A stretch of DNA of 64,000 nucleotides from an uncultured Tolumonas sp. (lineage in GTDB: Bacteria; Pseudomonadota; Gammaproteobacteria; Enterobacterales; Aeromonadaceae). The notes below the pieces were generated by a model. It ran no database searches. It worked only from the letters and a program-made list of their open reading frames with translations, and was not told the DNA's origin. The stretch spans positions 496,001 to 560,000 of the forward strand of contig NZ_OY782757.1 in assembly GCF_963678185.1 (NCBI RefSeq). Reading direction: 5' to 3'. The position numbers and the translations under genes are program-made. Every line of letters starts with the position of its first letter. The stretch's first letter is position 1. Positions 1 to 8,395 of the stretch are shown in pieces.

Positions 1-388
1 CCTGGTACATGGCGATATTATCAATTTCAGCCTGCACACCTGCTTGTAACGCATCATGAAGTGACGTTGGGGTACTCACTGTATTGGCTGTTGTATCTCT
101 GGGTAATGTTAACCCGCGATGTTCATAAACAACGGAAAGCATTTTGATATGTTGTGACTCTGCTTTGATGATGTTTGTGAACGGTTTTGTATTGCCGAAT
201 TTCTCAATAATTAACTCATATTCACGATGGGCTAAGTATTCATCTTGAATCGCATACTGCATCATTTCATTCAGGGTCGGCGTACTATTCATTTGAGCAG
301 CTTTAGCGCCAATGACAGTGTTATTTGCAGATGCAAACCCAACAGTAGTAAGTAATGCAATAAAAATTAGAGAGCGGATTTTGTTCAT
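1..388 (-). CDS. secreted DUF2202 ferritin-like protein (partial, 3' end outside window)
   Basis: The reading frame runs leftward from an ATG at 388 and leaves the window still open, so about 129 N-terminal residues are visible. It opens with a signal peptide (MNKIRSLIFIALLTTVGFAS, then a small-residue cleavage region). It continues with the pattern EYLAHREYELIIEKFG, characteristic of DUF2202, a ferritin-like helical-bundle family with proposed metal-binding Glu/His residues. A periplasmic iron or redox role is inferred only from the fold; the function is not established. A perfect inverted repeat lies just upstream and may be its operator. The neighbouring gene is dps, another ferritin-like protein, divergently oriented. 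Confidence 0.7.
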   Translation of the reverse strand, partial: MNKIRSLIFIALLTTVGFASANNTVIGAKAAQMNSTPTLNEMMQYAIQDEYLAHREYELIIEKFGNTKPFTNIIKAESQHIKMLSVVYEHRGLTLPRDTTANTVSTPTSLHDALQAGVQAEIDNIAMYQ

Positions 389-423
389 GGCAATTTCCAG
401 ATAGTTGTAGAGTTACCATAATG

Positions 424-445
424 TACTTTAGTATCGTCTAAAGTA
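424..445. promoter_or_regulatory. perfect inverted repeat upstream of the DUF2202 gene
   Basis: Two 8-bp arms, TACTTTAG and CTAAAGTA, flank a 6-bp spacer (TATCGT), 36 bp before the DUF2202 start codon. The position suits a repressor operator overlapping the promoter. The binding protein is unknown. The rest of 389-718 shows no convincing gene. Confidence 0.45.
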
Positions 446-718
446 TGTCAAAAGTTTCTAAATTTGTAATAACTAATATTGTTGCTTTTTTGAATCAAGC
501 TTTGTACTTGAGCAACCAATTAACATAATCACTATCGGCGTATCAGCAACAAACCATTTCCACTCAAATGAATGCAATTACGCACATAATCTGTAAATTA
601 CCTGTCTTATGCTAAAAATCAATGAAATGCGACATCTATTAACGCCTTTTAGGAACTATCCAATTATAGTCTAGACAGAAACTTGATTTGATCTATAGAC
701 ATACAAAAGGAGCTCAAT

Positions 719-1195
719 GTGAACACTCAAGCCATCAATATTGGTATTAATGAGTCAGATCGGTTGGACATCGCGACAGGTTTATCACGTCTATTAGCTG
801 ATAGTTATACGCTTTATCTGAAAACACACTATTACCACTGGAATGTTACTGGCCCAATGTTCAATACATTGCATCTAATGTTTGAAACACAGTACAACGA
901 ATTGGCATTAGCGGTGGATTTGATCGCTGAACGCATTCGTGCTTTAGGCGTCTATGCGCCAGGAACATATAAAGAATTCGCTAAATTAACAGTGATTGCA
1001 GAGGATGCAGACGTACCGAAAGCACAAGAAATGATCAAGAATCTAGTTGAAGGTCAAGAAGCTGTTGTTCGCACTGCTCGTTCGCTCTTTTCTATTGTTG
1101 AAAAAGCAAATGACGAAGCATCCGCTGATTTGCTCACACAACGTATCCAATTACATGAAAAAACAGCGTGGATGTTGCGTAGCTTATTAGAATAA
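719..1195 (+). CDS. dps: Dps-family DNA-protecting ferritin
   Basis: This 158-residue protein has the usual Dps length and architecture. The ferroxidase signature [12 protein letters not shown] lies at about residues 37-48, followed by [23 protein letters not shown], which supplies the acidic ligands at the dimer interface. Dps proteins oxidise ferrous iron with hydrogen peroxide, store ferric iron in a dodecamer and often coat DNA in stress. The start is GTG at 719: AAAAGGAG sits six bases upstream, whereas the overlapping ATG at 717 is followed at once by a stop. It stands alone, before the methyltransferase gene. The N-terminal tail is short and not lysine-rich, so DNA binding is less certain than iron storage. 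Confidence 0.9.
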   Translation: MNTQAINIGINESDRLDIATGLSRLLADSYTLYLKTHYYHWNVTGPMFNTLHLMFETQYNELALAVDLIAERIRALGVYAPGTYKEFAKLTVIAEDADVPKAQEMIKNLVEGQEAVVRTARSLFSIVEKANDEASADLLTQRIQLHEKTAWMLRSLLE

Positions 1196-1313
1196 ACACG
1201 TAAAGGTCTTGTGTATCTTTTGCCTGTTCTTGACTCTGTTGTTTCGACTTATATTGAACGAAGGCGGAGAGAACAGGCATGAAAATATCCCCAGTGATAG
1301 ATGGATAAATTCA

Positions 1314-1907
1314 ATGTGGAACGAAAAATACAGCGACCCAAGATTTATTTATGGCTCAGCACCAAATGATTTTCTGAAACAATCTGTGCATCATTTAAAG
1401 ATTGGTGGAAAAATTTTATGCATCGCCGAAGGCGAAGGTCGGAATGCTGTCTGGCTGGCAGAACTGGGTTTCAAAGTGACGGCTGTTGACGCCTCTGAAG
1501 TAGGACTGAACAAAGGGCAAACACTGGCAAAGTCAAAAGGGGTTAAGATCGACTGGATACATGCAGATTTACAACATTACAATCCAGGTCAACAAGCATG
1601 GGATGGCGTGGTGGCAATATTTGCTCATCTTCCTCCAGATCTACGCTCGCAAGTACATGCAGATTGTGTGGAAAGCCTGAAAGCAGGAGGCGTATTACTG
1701 CTGGAAGCCTATACTCCCGAACAGCTTAGATTTAGAACAGGTGGTCCATCAAACCCAGATTGGTTAATGACACCAGAAATGCTGGAACAGGAATTACGGG
1801 GTCTGACGTTCGAGCGGTTACAAAAAGTTGAACGACAAATCATCGAAGGCATTGGACATACAGGGACAGGTTCTGTTGTGCAAGTCATTGGTGTACGGCA
1901 TCTATAA
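1314..1907 (+). CDS. TehB-like SAM-dependent methyltransferase (left copy)
   Basis: This is a 197-residue class I methyltransferase. The SAM-binding motif I is CIAEGEGRNAVWLAELG, followed by an acidic motif II in VTAVDASEVGL and the catalytic-region motif DGVVAIFAHLPPDLR. This is the compact fold of tellurite-resistance TehB-like and thiol/chalcogen methyltransferases. The start at MWNEKY is chosen because the paralogue at 57130 begins in the same place; an upstream extension would add unconserved residues. The paralogue is close over its full length. A TDT (TehA-family) transporter lies nearby, which makes chalcogen or sulfur chemistry plausible, but the substrate is not known. Confidence 0.8.
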   Translation: MWNEKYSDPRFIYGSAPNDFLKQSVHHLKIGGKILCIAEGEGRNAVWLAELGFKVTAVDASEVGLNKGQTLAKSKGVKIDWIHADLQHYNPGQQAWDGVVAIFAHLPPDLRSQVHADCVESLKAGGVLLLEAYTPEQLRFRTGGPSNPDWLMTPEMLEQELRGLTFERLQKVERQIIEGIGHTGTGSVVQVIGVRHL

Positions 1908-1971
1908 CACTGCATCAATGATATTACGGCAAAATTCATGCTACTGATGTTCTTCATACTAACTTTTTAAT

Positions 1972-2598
1972 ATGTCAGAATTTTTTGATGCTGCCGCCCC
2001 AACATGGGATACCAAACACCAACGGATTGCACAAGCTGGGGCCATTGCTGAAATAATAGAACGCGCACTTCCTTTAACTAAAACGACCAAAGCGCTGGAG
2101 TTCGGTTGTGGCACCGGTTTGCTGGGGTTCAATCTTATCGATAAAGTTGGCGAACTCACTTTCAGCGATACCTCCCGTGGCATGCTGTCTGAGGTAGAAA
2201 ACAAGCTGAAACTGGCGGCCTGTTATTCAGCAAAAATACTGGATCTGAACGTAGCAAAAATTAGCGATGATTATGATCTGATTTTTTCTTCTATGGTGCT
2301 GCATCACATAGCCGATCATGCCCAGACCATTGCTAAGCTCAGCAATTCGCTACATCCTGACGGGTATCTCTGTATCTGCGATTTAGATAAGGAAGACGGA
2401 ACATTCCACAGTAAAGAAACCGTTCCGCACCATGGCTTCGAACGCACGGAAATTCAGCAGTTATTTCAGCATTCCGGTCTGAACGTTATTCATTCTTGTA
2501 CTGGGTTTGTGAATAGGAAAATCATCAACGGTCAGGAAATTGATTTCCCTGTTTTTGTGCTTATTGGGCAGAAATTAAAACACTGTATTAGCGATTAG
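1972..2598 (+). CDS. class I SAM-dependent methyltransferase (left copy)
   Basis: This 208-residue protein has a clear SAM-binding motif I, LEFGCGTGLLG, at about residues 42-52, followed by FSDTSRGMLSEV (motif II region) and IFSSMVLHHI (post-motif region). These are typical of UbiE/Methyltransf_11-type enzymes; the substrate cannot be read from the sequence. Its paralogue at 50652 matches nearly throughout, and in both places a PspE-like rhodanese gene follows on the opposite strand. Here the 3' ends of the two convergent genes overlap by 11 bp, while in the right copy a short spacer separates them. Confidence 0.8.
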   Translation: MSEFFDAAAPTWDTKHQRIAQAGAIAEIIERALPLTKTTKALEFGCGTGLLGFNLIDKVGELTFSDTSRGMLSEVENKLKLAACYSAKILDLNVAKISDDYDLIFSSMVLHHIADHAQTIAKLSNSLHPDGYLCICDLDKEDGTFHSKETVPHHGFERTEIQQLFQHSGLNVIHSCTGFVNRKIINGQEIDFPVFVLIGQKLKHCISD

Positions 2599-2926
2599 TT
2601 GCCACAGCAAGGCGTGATGTTTTAGCCCAGCTTTCTGCATCTTGTAATGAGCCAAGATTCTCAACCTTCTGATATCCGCTCTGCATTAAAAACGCTTTGG
2701 CAATCTCAGCTCGGCGACCTGATCGGCAATACAGATGCACGGTATCTTGCTTTTGGACCCCAGCTTGCTGTGCGCCGATCACTATCTGTTGATACTCGAT
2801 ATTGATGGCCCCTTCTGCATGCTCAATGGTGTATTCCGCAGCAGTTCTGACATCAATCAGCCACTCTTTGGCTCTGACCGTAAAACAGCCAGTTAATACT
2901 GTAAATAATAAAAATGCTCTGAACAT
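2588..2926 (-). CDS. periplasmic PspE-like rhodanese (left copy)
   Basis: A single rhodanese domain of 112 residues follows an N-terminal signal peptide (MFRAFLLFTVLTGCFTVRA). The active-site loop is CRSGRR, with the persulfide-forming cysteine in LYCRSGRRAEIA, and the CH2A-like motif IDVRTAAEY comes first. Rhodaneses move sulfane sulfur to thiophilic acceptors. The start at MFRAF is set by AGGAAT nine bases upstream and by equal length with the paralogue at 51343. A Cys after the hydrophobic core (LTGC) could permit lipid modification, but the paralogue lacks it. It overlaps the 3' end of the convergent methyltransferase gene. Confidence 0.82.
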   Translation of the reverse strand: MFRAFLLFTVLTGCFTVRAKEWLIDVRTAAEYTIEHAEGAINIEYQQIVIGAQQAGVQKQDTVHLYCRSGRRAEIAKAFLMQSGYQKVENLGSLQDAESWAKTSRLAVATNR

Positions 2927-2961
2927 ATTTTTATTCCTGTGTAATTGATGGGATCCCACTA

Positions 2962-3831
2962 TCAGATATTACCAGTCAGTGAAGCTACTTCTCCGGTTCC
3001 AATATGCATACCGGCATGGAACTGACCAACGGCGGTATCCCGCAAGTTTTCACGTAGCATGACAATAACATCATCACCGGTGCAATGTCCGGCATAGATA
3101 AATTGTGGTTTGAGTTTTTTCAAATACGCGATTGTCTGTTTGAGGCGCTCAGCAGAAGGATGCAACAAATGCAGACCGCCAATAATACCGGCAATACCCG
3201 CACCGTCGTTAAGCTGTCGAATATATTCGACCGTATTTACAACTCCGGAATGACAGCAACCCAGAACAATAACCAGTCCTTGCGGCGTATTTATCCATAA
3301 CGCCTGATCGTCTGGAAGCAGATCCACAAGTTGTCCGGCTTCATCAAGGTAAAACGGCCCACCGGTATCTTCAAACAGATATGTACGGGGAACCGAACCC
3401 GTGATGCCAATATTTTCGCTGAGTAATAAAACACTTGAAAAACAGTGCAATCGATCTGGATTCAACAACTGCAATGTAGCCCGAATGTTATCGGGCATGC
3501 CGATACGTTTGATTGGCCGATCAGCATGACGACTGTAGCGCTCAGAAAAAGCAAACGGATGTGTGATTAGCTGACACAAGGTATTAGCTGCCAATACTTG
3601 TTCAACGCCACCAGTATGATCATAGTGGCCGTGACTTAAAATAAGATGTGAGATCTGGGAGAAATCAACGTCCAGCGCAGCGGCATTGTGTGGCAGCGTT
3701 TCACCGCTGCCGGTATCAAACAGGATCTTTAGTCCATCCGCACGGATATGCAATGAAAGGCCATGTTCAGGGAGTAAACCCTCTCCAGCATGGTTATCAC
3801 AAATGACGGTCAGTTCAAATGGGCAACTCAC
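2962..3831 (-). CDS. MBL-fold metallohydrolase of the COG1237 type (left copy)
   Basis: This 289-residue metallo-beta-lactamase-fold protein has the metal-binding motif H67-x-H69-x-D71-H72 in LSHGHYDHTGG, and later metal-ligand segments GCCHSG and AGHCTG. The architecture matches the COG1237 group, sometimes annotated as dihydropterin/RFAP-synthase-like; the actual substrate here is unknown. Its start overlaps the end of the thioesterase gene by 17 bp, so the two are probably cotranslated. The paralogue at 59137 keeps the same overlap with its own thioesterase neighbour. Confidence 0.8.
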   Translation of the reverse strand: MSCPFELTVICDNHAGEGLLPEHGLSLHIRADGLKILFDTGSGETLPHNAAALDVDFSQISHLILSHGHYDHTGGVEQVLAANTLCQLITHPFAFSERYSRHADRPIKRIGMPDNIRATLQLLNPDRLHCFSSVLLLSENIGITGSVPRTYLFEDTGGPFYLDEAGQLVDLLPDDQALWINTPQGLVIVLGCCHSGVVNTVEYIRQLNDGAGIAGIIGGLHLLHPSAERLKQTIAYLKKLKPQFIYAGHCTGDDVIVMLRENLRDTAVGQFHAGMHIGTGEVASLTGNI

Positions 3832-4258
3832 GATGGATCACTCCGCTTTTGGGTTGAATGAATTTACCTGTCGCCTTAACGCATACTTGCTTCGCTACAG
3901 ACAAGGTAGCCTCTAGAAGATAAATGCCCCGCCGTTGACTGATAAGACGACCAATAATCTGTACGGTATCACCGACTAACACGGGGGTATGGAAACGTAC
4001 ATTCAGCTCGGCGGTCAGTGCTTCAATACCTTTCGAAAGCAAACAGTGCGTCATCGCAGCATCCAGTAAGGTGCTGGCGATACCGCCGTGTAATAAATCG
4101 GTATAGCCCTGATGTTTTTTATCGACCTGATAATCTGCCGCAACTTCATTTTCGGTGATCTGCTTAAAACTTAGTTGCAGTGAATGCGGATTAGTTGAGC
4201 CATCACTGCACACAACACAATGTGCATGGCTTTGCAGACATGCTTGATAGGTTTTCAT
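3815..4258 (-). CDS. PaaI-family hotdog thioesterase (left copy)
   Basis: This 147-residue hotdog-fold protein has the PaaI-type signature GYTDLLHGGIASTLLDAAMTHCLL, where HGG and the helix residues form the thioester site, and a late MATGKFI-like strand (KATGKFIQP). Such enzymes hydrolyse acyl-CoA or related thioesters in the cytosol; the acyl group cannot be predicted. Four cysteines near the N-terminus (CLQSHAHCVVC) are unusual for the family and could bind metal or be redox active. It lies between the AhpD-like and MBL-fold genes and overlaps the latter. The right-hand paralogue is at 59960. Confidence 0.8.
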   Translation of the reverse strand: MKTYQACLQSHAHCVVCSDGSTNPHSLQLSFKQITENEVAADYQVDKKHQGYTDLLHGGIASTLLDAAMTHCLLSKGIEALTAELNVRFHTPVLVGDTVQIIGRLISQRRGIYLLEATLSVAKQVCVKATGKFIQPKSGVIHRELPI

Positions 4259-4311
4259 GCTATTCCTGCTTTCAGATCAGGAAGGACATTGCCTTCCTGA
4301 TTACCACTGAA

Positions 4312-4656
4312 TTATTCGGCAGAGAGCTCTTCGACCGCCGCCAGTGCCTGCGTGCCATAAATAATGGCCGGACCACCGCCCATCAATACAGCCACATCGA
4401 TTGTTTCAATCAGTTCTTGTTTTGTTGCGCCAGCTTTCAGTGCTGCCGCGACATGCGCGCCAATGCAACCATCACAACGTGCGGCAATAGCAATGCCGGT
4501 AGCAATCAGCTCTTTATGCTTAATACTGACAGCGCCTTCAACCATCGCCGCCTTGTGTAAAGCCAAAAAGGCATTCATGGTATCCGGGCTGGCTTTGCGA
4601 TATGCCGAACCGAACTGCCGTTGATCCTGATTAATTTCTTTGTAATTTTTAGCCAT
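4312..4656 (-). CDS. AhpD/carboxymuconolactone-decarboxylase-like protein (left copy)
   Basis: This 114-residue all-helical protein carries the CxxC-containing AhpD signature CDGCIGAHVAAALKAGATKQE, with the redox cysteines in RCDGCIGAH. AhpD-type proteins reduce peroxiredoxins or act as small thiol oxidoreductases; true carboxymuconolactone decarboxylases lack this pair, so the redox reading is preferred. AAGGAGTC precedes the start. A peroxiredoxin gene lies about 3 kb upstream on the same strand, a plausible partner. The paralogue at 60456 is nearly identical in length and sequence. Confidence 0.85.
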   Translation of the reverse strand: MAKNYKEINQDQRQFGSAYRKASPDTMNAFLALHKAAMVEGAVSIKHKELIATGIAIAARCDGCIGAHVAAALKAGATKQELIETIDVAVLMGGGPAIIYGTQALAAVEELSAE

Positions 4657-4685
4657 GATGACTCCTTATTTATAAACAGAAATTA

Positions 4686-6395
4686 TTAAAATTTTGTGGT
4701 GACCATTTGATAGGTTTTGAATCCACCGGTCAGATTGCGGGCTTTAAACCCGTACTGAATCAACATCCGGCAGGCGACATGTCCTCGTAAACCAACCTGA
4801 CAGGCCACCAGAATCTCCTTATCTTTCGGCAATTCGTGTAACCGCTGACGCAATTGATCCAGTGGTATATTGACGGCATCAGGGAAAGAGCCGGATGCTT
4901 CCAATTCAGGCGGATTGCGAACATCTAATACGATTTGATCTGACGCGCCGAGTAATAACTCTTCCGAGTGGCAAACCGCTTCATCACCTTTAAGAATATT
5001 CGATGCCACCATGCCAGCCTGATTGACAACATCACGGGCTGAACCAAAAGGCGGAGCATAGGTGAGTTCAAGATCCTGCAATGTATAAACGCTCATCCGC
5101 GCTCTCTGAGCAACGGCCAAGACATCGATACGTTTATCTACACCATCCAGCCCAGCCGCCTGAGCGCCTAAAATTTCACCATCCGTCGGATTAAACAATA
5201 ATTTCAACGTAACCGGATGCGCACCAGGGTAATAACTGGCATGGCTGGCGGTATGAACGTAAATTTTTTCATAAGGCAGTTTTAGGCGTTTCAGCGTTTT
5301 TTCATTCAAGCCCGTACTGCCGATCGCCATGTCAAACAGCTTACAAATAGATGTACCTTGTGTACGTCGATATATTTCGCGGCGCCCCAGCATATTATCC
5401 GCAGCGATACGCCCTTGACGGTTTGCGGGGCCAGCAAGTGGCACCAGCGAAGGTAATGCGGTCACAAAATCTTCGGTTTCAACCACATCACCAACAGCAA
5501 AGATGTCAGGATCAGAAGTACACATCCGGGCATCAACTTTGATCCCACCTCGGGCTCCCAACTCGATACCCGCTTGATTTGCCAACATGGTTTCGGGTTT
5601 GACACCAATCGCCAGCACAACCAGTCCGGTTTTCAGCATCTCGCCGGTACTCAACATCAATTCCAGCGTGTTGGTATGCTCAATTTGCTTATCATATTCA
5701 CCTGTTGCCTCAGGCTCTGCGGGTTGGATCTCCAGCTCTGTCACTGCGGCCAATCCGGTATTCAGGCGTAAATCGACCCCTTTTTCGACCAATTTCTGAT
5801 GCAGCATATTGGCCATTTCGCGGTCTACCGGCGCCATAACCTGATCGGACAACTCCAGTAATGTCACCTTGATCCCGCGATGATGTAATGCCTCAACCAT
5901 TTCCAGCCCGATAAAACCACCACCGACAACAGTGGCATGTTCTGGTTTATTCAGTAACAAGGAAGATAGGATTTGATCCATATCCGGAATATTACGCAGA
6001 CTAAAGACATAGTGACTGTTGATACCAGGAATCGGCGGTTTAACCGGTGAAGCGCCAGGGCTCAGCAATAACTTATCGTAGGATTCCTGATAGATTTCCC
6101 CCGTTAAAACCCGACGCACTGTGACTTCTTTTTTATGTTTGTCGATAGCAATAACTTCATTGAAAACCCGAACATCCACATTAAACCGGTGGCGGAAACT
6201 CTCTGGTGTTTGCAGCAATAAGGCGTCTCTGGCTTCAATCTCTCCGCTGATGTGATAGGGCAAACCACAATTCGCAAAAGAAACAAATTCTCCCCGTTCA
6301 AGCACAATAATTTCTGCGGTTTCTGATAAACGACGCGCTCTGGCCGCAGCCGATGCACCGCCAGCAACACCACCGATGATCACAATTTTAGTCAT
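4686..6395 (-). CDS. CoA-disulfide reductase with C-terminal rhodanese domain
   Basis: This 569-residue protein has an N-terminal FAD/NAD(P)H disulfide-oxidoreductase core and a C-terminal rhodanese domain, the CoADR-RHD arrangement. It has the FAD motif IIGGVAGGASAAARAR, the single redox cysteine Cys43 in FANCGLPY, the NAD-binding stretch VVGGGFIGLEMVE, and a second FAD motif ending in DIFAVGDV. The rhodanese loop has a cysteine near residue 532 (ACQVGLRG). Characterised relatives reduce CoA-disulfide, CoA-persulfide or polysulfide with NAD(P)H. The start at 6395 is preferred because GCAGGA is correctly spaced for it. No paralogue exists in the right-hand module. Confidence 0.88.
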   Translation of the reverse strand: MTKIVIIGGVAGGASAAARARRLSETAEIIVLERGEFVSFANCGLPYHISGEIEARDALLLQTPESFRHRFNVDVRVFNEVIAIDKHKKEVTVRRVLTGEIYQESYDKLLLSPGASPVKPPIPGINSHYVFSLRNIPDMDQILSSLLLNKPEHATVVGGGFIGLEMVEALHHRGIKVTLLELSDQVMAPVDREMANMLHQKLVEKGVDLRLNTGLAAVTELEIQPAEPEATGEYDKQIEHTNTLELMLSTGEMLKTGLVVLAIGVKPETMLANQAGIELGARGGIKVDARMCTSDPDIFAVGDVVETEDFVTALPSLVPLAGPANRQGRIAADNMLGRREIYRRTQGTSICKLFDMAIGSTGLNEKTLKRLKLPYEKIYVHTASHASYYPGAHPVTLKLLFNPTDGEILGAQAAGLDGVDKRIDVLAVAQRARMSVYTLQDLELTYAPPFGSARDVVNQAGMVASNILKGDEAVCHSEELLLGASDQIVLDVRNPPELEASGSFPDAVNIPLDQLRQRLHELPKDKEILVACQVGLRGHVACRMLIQYGFKARNLTGGFKTYQMVTTKF

Positions 6396-6446
6396 AGTCG
6401 ATTCCTGCAAGTCAGATAATGAATAATTTAAGCAACCACATTGTTT

Positions 6447-7424
6447 TTATTCAGGTCGGCACAATTCACCGGCAATAACTGCTTTGCAGGTTCTGACCAC
6501 AAGCCACAGCACCAAAAGCGACAATATGGAAATCAATGCCATAAATAAAACGTTAAAAAGAGGTAACGCGGTAAACATAAACATTTTCTTCGTGGCTATC
6601 GTCAATGCTGCAACCGGAAAGGAATATGCCCATGAAGAAAGAAAAAATGGAAGGCGGATAAAACGCAGCACATTACTGAAGAGTAGCAGGCTGAGAAACA
6701 AAGCAATGTAATAGAGGACCCGACCAAAGTTATCTAATCCGCCCACCAAGCCACTGTATGACACAAATCCAACGGATGGTGGTGCCAGAAGAATAAACAA
6801 CATCGGCGTCAAACGGGCTGGCAAGGGCTCATGAAAAAACAAGCGGTAAAGCACAATCGTCAACAACACCAGCCAGAAGACCAGACCAATGCTGAAGAAA
6901 AACCAGCTAACCTCAGTGTAAGCAAAATGGGAACCGGTAATAGGCACAATAATGTTACCTACCACTGGAATAAACCAACTTGGATTAGCATGTGACAATG
7001 TGTAATGCGAATGATGGATCCAACTGCTCATGACATAGAGGGTCAGGCAAAATTGAATCACTGCGCCACAAAGCCACAATCCAAATGAAATCTGCGAGTA
7101 ATCCTGCCAAGCCACAGACAGTAGTAACAAACTAATTGAAAATGCAGGGAAAAAATTAAGACGAACAGGATGGCGTAACTCATCCATTACAGCCGATGGG
7201 TAACGCAAAAGTTTCACGGCATAAAAAGATGTGATGACAACCATCACCAGTGATGTAAACAACATCAACATGAATGGAATAGCAGCAGGTGTCGATTGTC
7301 CAGCCGCTTTCCAGGCCAGTGTTACTCCGCTTAACCCCATCACGATTGAAAAAAAAGACACCGGAAAATGCAATAACCGGTTTTGTTCGGCAACAATGCC
7401 ATGATCTGTCTGGATATTACTCAT
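6447..7424 (-). CDS. TDT (TehA/SLAC1-family) membrane transporter
   Basis: The 325-residue protein is almost entirely hydrophobic, with about ten membrane segments, and starts with the typical HFPVSFFSIVMGLSGV segment of the tellurite-resistance/dicarboxylate transporter family. Members are anion channels or exporters for tellurite, malate, sulfite or formate-type anions. Its position beside CoA-disulfide reductase, rhodanese and a methyltransferase suggests a sulfur or chalcogen oxyanion, but this is inference. It lies between the peroxiredoxin and CoADR genes, all on the minus strand with short gaps, so a single operon is likely. Confidence 0.8.
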   Translation of the reverse strand: MSNIQTDHGIVAEQNRLLHFPVSFFSIVMGLSGVTLAWKAAGQSTPAAIPFMLMLFTSLVMVVITSFYAVKLLRYPSAVMDELRHPVRLNFFPAFSISLLLLSVAWQDYSQISFGLWLCGAVIQFCLTLYVMSSWIHHSHYTLSHANPSWFIPVVGNIIVPITGSHFAYTEVSWFFFSIGLVFWLVLLTIVLYRLFFHEPLPARLTPMLFILLAPPSVGFVSYSGLVGGLDNFGRVLYYIALFLSLLLFSNVLRFIRLPFFLSSWAYSFPVAALTIATKKMFMFTALPLFNVLFMALISILSLLVLWLVVRTCKAVIAGELCRPE

Positions 7425-7480
7425 ACTAACCTCAGTAAAAGAAGACAGGAGGCTCTACATCTCCCCCTGTCTTAACGGAG

Positions 7481-8128
7481 TTATAATTTACGTTTACTGA
7501 AATACCAGTCTGTGTAGTTATAGCCTTCGCTTTTACGTGCTTCTGCCGCCATCGTCGTGGCTGGCGGCGGAACAATGACTTCATCTCCTGGCTGCCAATT
7601 TTCAGGAGTTGCACAAACATTGCTATCGGTAGTTTGTAAAGCTTTAACCAGACGAAGGATCTCTGCAACAGAACGGCCATTACTCATTGGGTAATACAGC
7701 ATAGCCCGCAGCACACCGTCAGGATCGATGACAAATGTTGCTCGTACAGCAGATGTATCACTGGCACCCGGTTGAACCATGCCATAAGCACGGGCAACCG
7801 CCATATTCAGGTCTGCAATGATGGGGAAATTGATTTCAACACCAAAGTTATCCTTGATACTTCGCGCCCAAGCAATATGAGCATGAACACCATCAATCGA
7901 TAACCCCAGTAATTCACAGTTCAGTGCTTTAAAATCACCACTAGCTTTCGCAAATCCCATGAATTCTGTTGTACAAACCGGCGTAAAATCGGCTGGATGC
8001 GAGAACAACACCAGCCATTTACCTTTGTAATCAGACAAACTCAGCATGCCGTGAGTTGTCTTGGCAGTAAATATCGGAGCCGCTTCATTTAAACGTGGCA
8101 TAGCCACATTGTTTACGGTTTCAGTCAT
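7481..8128 (-). CDS. peroxiredoxin (AhpC/TSA, Prx6-like)
   Basis: This 215-residue thioredoxin-fold peroxidase has the peroxidatic motif PADFTPVCTTE with Cys52. The long C-terminal extension and length resemble the Prx6 (AhpC-like, often 1-Cys) group; a further cysteine in SNVCATPENW could resolve in some relatives. It reduces peroxides in the cytosol, with thioredoxin, glutathione or an AhpD-like protein as electron source. TAAGGAGT precedes the ATG. A GGCATATTCC palindrome 64 bp upstream resembles the operator proposed for this module. Confidence 0.88.
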   Translation of the reverse strand: MTETVNNVAMPRLNEAAPIFTAKTTHGMLSLSDYKGKWLVLFSHPADFTPVCTTEFMGFAKASGDFKALNCELLGLSIDGVHAHIAWARSIKDNFGVEINFPIIADLNMAVARAYGMVQPGASDTSAVRATFVIDPDGVLRAMLYYPMSNGRSVAEILRLVKALQTTDSNVCATPENWQPGDEVIVPPPATTMAAEARKSEGYNYTDWYFSKRKL

Positions 8129-8191
8129 TATAAACTCCTTGGTTAGAGCTATACATTAGATACATCTAATGAATGAATGATACTTTAATTT

Positions 8192-8205
8192 TTGGCATAT
8201 TCCAA
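8192..8205. promoter_or_regulatory. candidate module operator before the peroxiredoxin operon
   Basis: TTGGCATATTCCAA lies between the peroxiredoxin gene and the small membrane protein gene. It matches the arms of the TTGGCATATGCCAA palindromes elsewhere in this module, with one base different in the core. Its regulator is inferred, not known. Confidence 0.45.
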
Positions 8206-8227
8206 TAAAAACACAACTTTGATAAAA

Positions 8228-8395
8228 TCAGAAATGAATGGTTTTATCTTCGCTACGTTCGGTATTGTCATTTTTTTCTTCTGATATAGCTGATTTTTCA
8301 ACTGTTCTTGTCAGCAAGAAAAAGAACCCTGCCATGGCAACAGCAATGATCAATAGCGATAAAAAACCAGCAAAAACGGCAATCCAAATACTCAT
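8228..8395 (-). CDS. small single-pass membrane protein, coupled to the NifX-like gene
   Basis: A 55-residue frame starts at ATG 8395, overlapping the stop codon of the NifX-like gene (ATGA). It encodes MSIWIAVFAGFLSLLIIAVA, then a further hydrophobic stretch (MAGFFFLLTR), and a charged acidic tail ending EDKTIHF. The layout predicts one membrane helix with a cytoplasmic charged tail. The stop/start overlap implies translational coupling to the preceding metal-binding protein. I do not recognise the family. No counterpart follows the right-hand NifX-like gene at the same position. Confidence 0.6.
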   Translation of the reverse strand: MSIWIAVFAGFLSLLIIAVAMAGFFFLLTRTVEKSAISEEKNDNTERSEDKTIHF

